In this document: one piece after another, positions 62,566 to 64,000 of the stretch
Layout of the letters: every line of letters starts with the position of its first letter
How positions within the stretch are numbered: the first letter of the stretch is position 1
Assembly: GCA_016647705.1 (NCBI GenBank)
Contig: CM028333.1
Coordinates: forward strand, 9,250,616-9,314,615
Direction: 5' to 3'
Origin: Eucommia ulmoides
Taxonomy: Eukaryota > Streptophyta > Magnoliopsida > Garryales > Eucommiaceae
DNA: 64,000 bases
Notes under the pieces: generated by a model
What the model was told of the DNA's origin: nothing
The model's input: the letters and a program-made list of their open reading frames with translations, nothing else
Databases searched by the model: none
Made by a program: the position numbers and the translations under genes

Positions 62566-63881
62566 ATGGCATCCTAAAGTAATCCCTGATCTTATTGTGT
62601 GAGGATATCGTTTCCTAGAAAAATGGTTGTTGGTCAAGCATCGAATACCGGAGTCGCGATGTCTAACCTGCCTAACACTAGCAAAAGGTCCTGAGTGCAT
62701 GATCTAGAGGCTCATTTTTCTATTCACAAGCCTGCTCCATTAGAATGCACCCACCTCGAGTTTAAATCCAACAACCCACGGCTGACTAGTTGGATCGAAT
62801 CGTTAACATCGATGGAGATAGACACGCTAAGCAGATAGTTTGGCTACATCTCTGATTTGAGACATGGCATAGTCAATGGCGGAATGATCAAAGCACTAGT
62901 TCGATATTCTGTTCTAGAGAACTCTTGTTTTTGGTTTGGCACAACAGATATGATTCCTTGCCTTAAAGAGGTGGCGCACCTTTTACGCCTTTCCTTGGCT
63001 GGTGAAATCCCACGTTGTTTCAATAATCCTCACAAAAATCATGTAACCCAGGTACTAGGAATAAAACGAAACCACTTTTGTTGGCATGCAGAGGACTACT
63101 ATCAATCCATCGCCATAGATGTGGTCCTCAGTCAATTCGCAGACAATACCGGGTATGATCAATGCACAAAAAGTTATGGTACCTATAAGGAATGGCAGCA
63201 GCGCCGCGTGACCAATTTGGGTTTGTGATTGCTACAATAGATCTTATTTCCTTACAAAGGCTCAGTCATCCGTACATAGTTGTTCGATCTGGCAGAAAAG
63301 ATGACCAAAGATCCACTGTATACTTTAATTCTAGTGGTATTGGCTAAATTGTACCGCTCTCTAATTTCTTACCATCGTGGGGGGTATTTCTTTTTTGGGA
63401 GTTGTGCGCTGCTCCATGTCTAGTTCATATCACACCTGACAAATTTTTTTGATATAATCTGGTGCACGACGGACTTAATCACCAGGAGTCTCAATGAAAA
63501 AATGGCCTCAATTTAACAAAAGTTGGATTCCTCTCCATATTGGGTTCGAATACTACGTAGCTTGTTGAGACATCCATGGTTTGGACTAGTCACCGAAAGA
63601 TAGCCTCAGGTATTTACCTTGATAGTTTGGGACTTCTTCTGATATCAATATTGGGATTACGGGGATGTGTTCCTTATATCCCGCTTCGCGGCCTGCGACA
63701 ATTCGAGAGAGATCAACGATTTCCCAACTTAGACGAGAAAGTTGTAAGGTGTTTTACTTTCGACTTCAAGAACCCCTCGCAAGAAGCTGAGGCTTTTGCT
63801 CAGTGGAAGTTATATCGACTAAATACATACCCCATAGATCACTCTGAATACCCAGGCGTGGACCCGACATATCCAACATAG
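62566..63881 (+). pseudogene. ORF1 (DUF7745-like) of the second Tat/Ogre-like element
   Basis: The inferred start atggcatcctaaagtaatcc aligns with the gag start of the first element but has a stop at the third codon. Downstream, MIKALVRYSVLENSCFWFGT and DMIPCLKEVAHLLRLSLAGEIP match the plant domain found upstream of gag in Ogre-type elements (family reads W-x-G-N/D-x-x-L-x-PT-L/I-EEY). A later block GLRGCVPYIPLRGLRQFERD resembles the end of the domain, and YRLNTYPIDHSEYPGVDPTY follows. Stops and shifts separate the blocks. The role of ORF1 is unknown. The rest of the element lies beyond the window. Confidence 0.6.
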
Positions 63882-64000
63882 ATCCAATCACTGATACAAC
63901 ACCTAAGCAGTGGGATTTAGAATACAACCTCCACAGAGTCATCGTCTGATGTAGGGGTTTTTGCTTTCGCAAAGTGATCGGGAAGAAATAGAGAAACAAA

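Overview
This window is a transposon-dense stretch of a plant nuclear genome. It is AT-rich, uses plant GT-AG introns, and almost every recognisable protein belongs to a plant mobile element: Mutator-like (MULE) transposases with SWIM zinc fingers, a plant mobile domain (PMD) gene, a ULP1-type protease gene, Tat/Ogre-type LTR retrotransposons and several MITEs. It looks like a eudicot; I cannot name the species. No rRNA, tRNA or CRISPR array was seen. The only intact host-like genes I can support are two tandem copies of a small secreted cysteine-rich (defensin-like) peptide gene, about 10.6-10.9 kb and 23.6-23.9 kb, both on the minus strand.

Layout. 0-1.2 kb: a 74-bp tandem repeat split by a hAT-type MITE. 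1.6-4.6 kb (minus): a decayed gypsy-type transposon ORF (Transposase_28-like start, coiled-coil tail). 5.9-9.0 kb: two blocks of a TAGCGGC-type repeat bracketing scraps of host genes (a receptor-like cytoplasmic kinase exon and a REVEILLE/LHY-type MYB exon), a pack-type element. 9.2-28.3 kb: a 3.25-kb segment carrying the peptide gene, duplicated in tandem. Copy A was later hit by a MITE and a complete 9.7-kb MULE (11,776-21,511, 10-bp target duplication); copy B was hit by a solo LTR (25,244-27,216, 5-bp duplication). Each copy shows the other's empty site. 27.9-30.0 kb: the end of copy B is repeated in inverted orientation, itself carrying a MITE. 30.1-32.1 kb: a fold-back element with a hAT MITE in one arm. 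32-35.9 kb: AT-rich, little recognisable.

35,907-57,431 is one nested insertion. The outer layer is a Tat/Ogre-like LTR element that keeps gag but has no pol. A 12.8-kb non-canonical MULE (43,972-56,779) sits in its 3' LTR, and a solo LTR (51,172-53,778) sits inside that MULE's transposase gene. 59.1 kb to the window end is the 5' part of a second Tat/Ogre-like element with an ORF1.

The signal most worth following is in the nested MULE. Nineteen perfect copies of the 14-bp palindrome TGTTACATGTAACA, plus many variants, are scattered through its introns, intergenic spacer and ends and avoid its exons. The element also encodes a protein with a DUF1985-like domain, a coiled coil and a ULP1 protease domain. 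This architecture resembles the sequence-specific anti-silencing systems of Arabidopsis VANDAL elements, but with a different motif. The other MULE independently carries an array of a different dyad (TTTGACCCCTCAAA) in the 5'-UTR intron of its transposase. Both MULEs are decayed mainly by in-frame stop codons rather than frameshifts, as expected for methylated DNA losing C to T.
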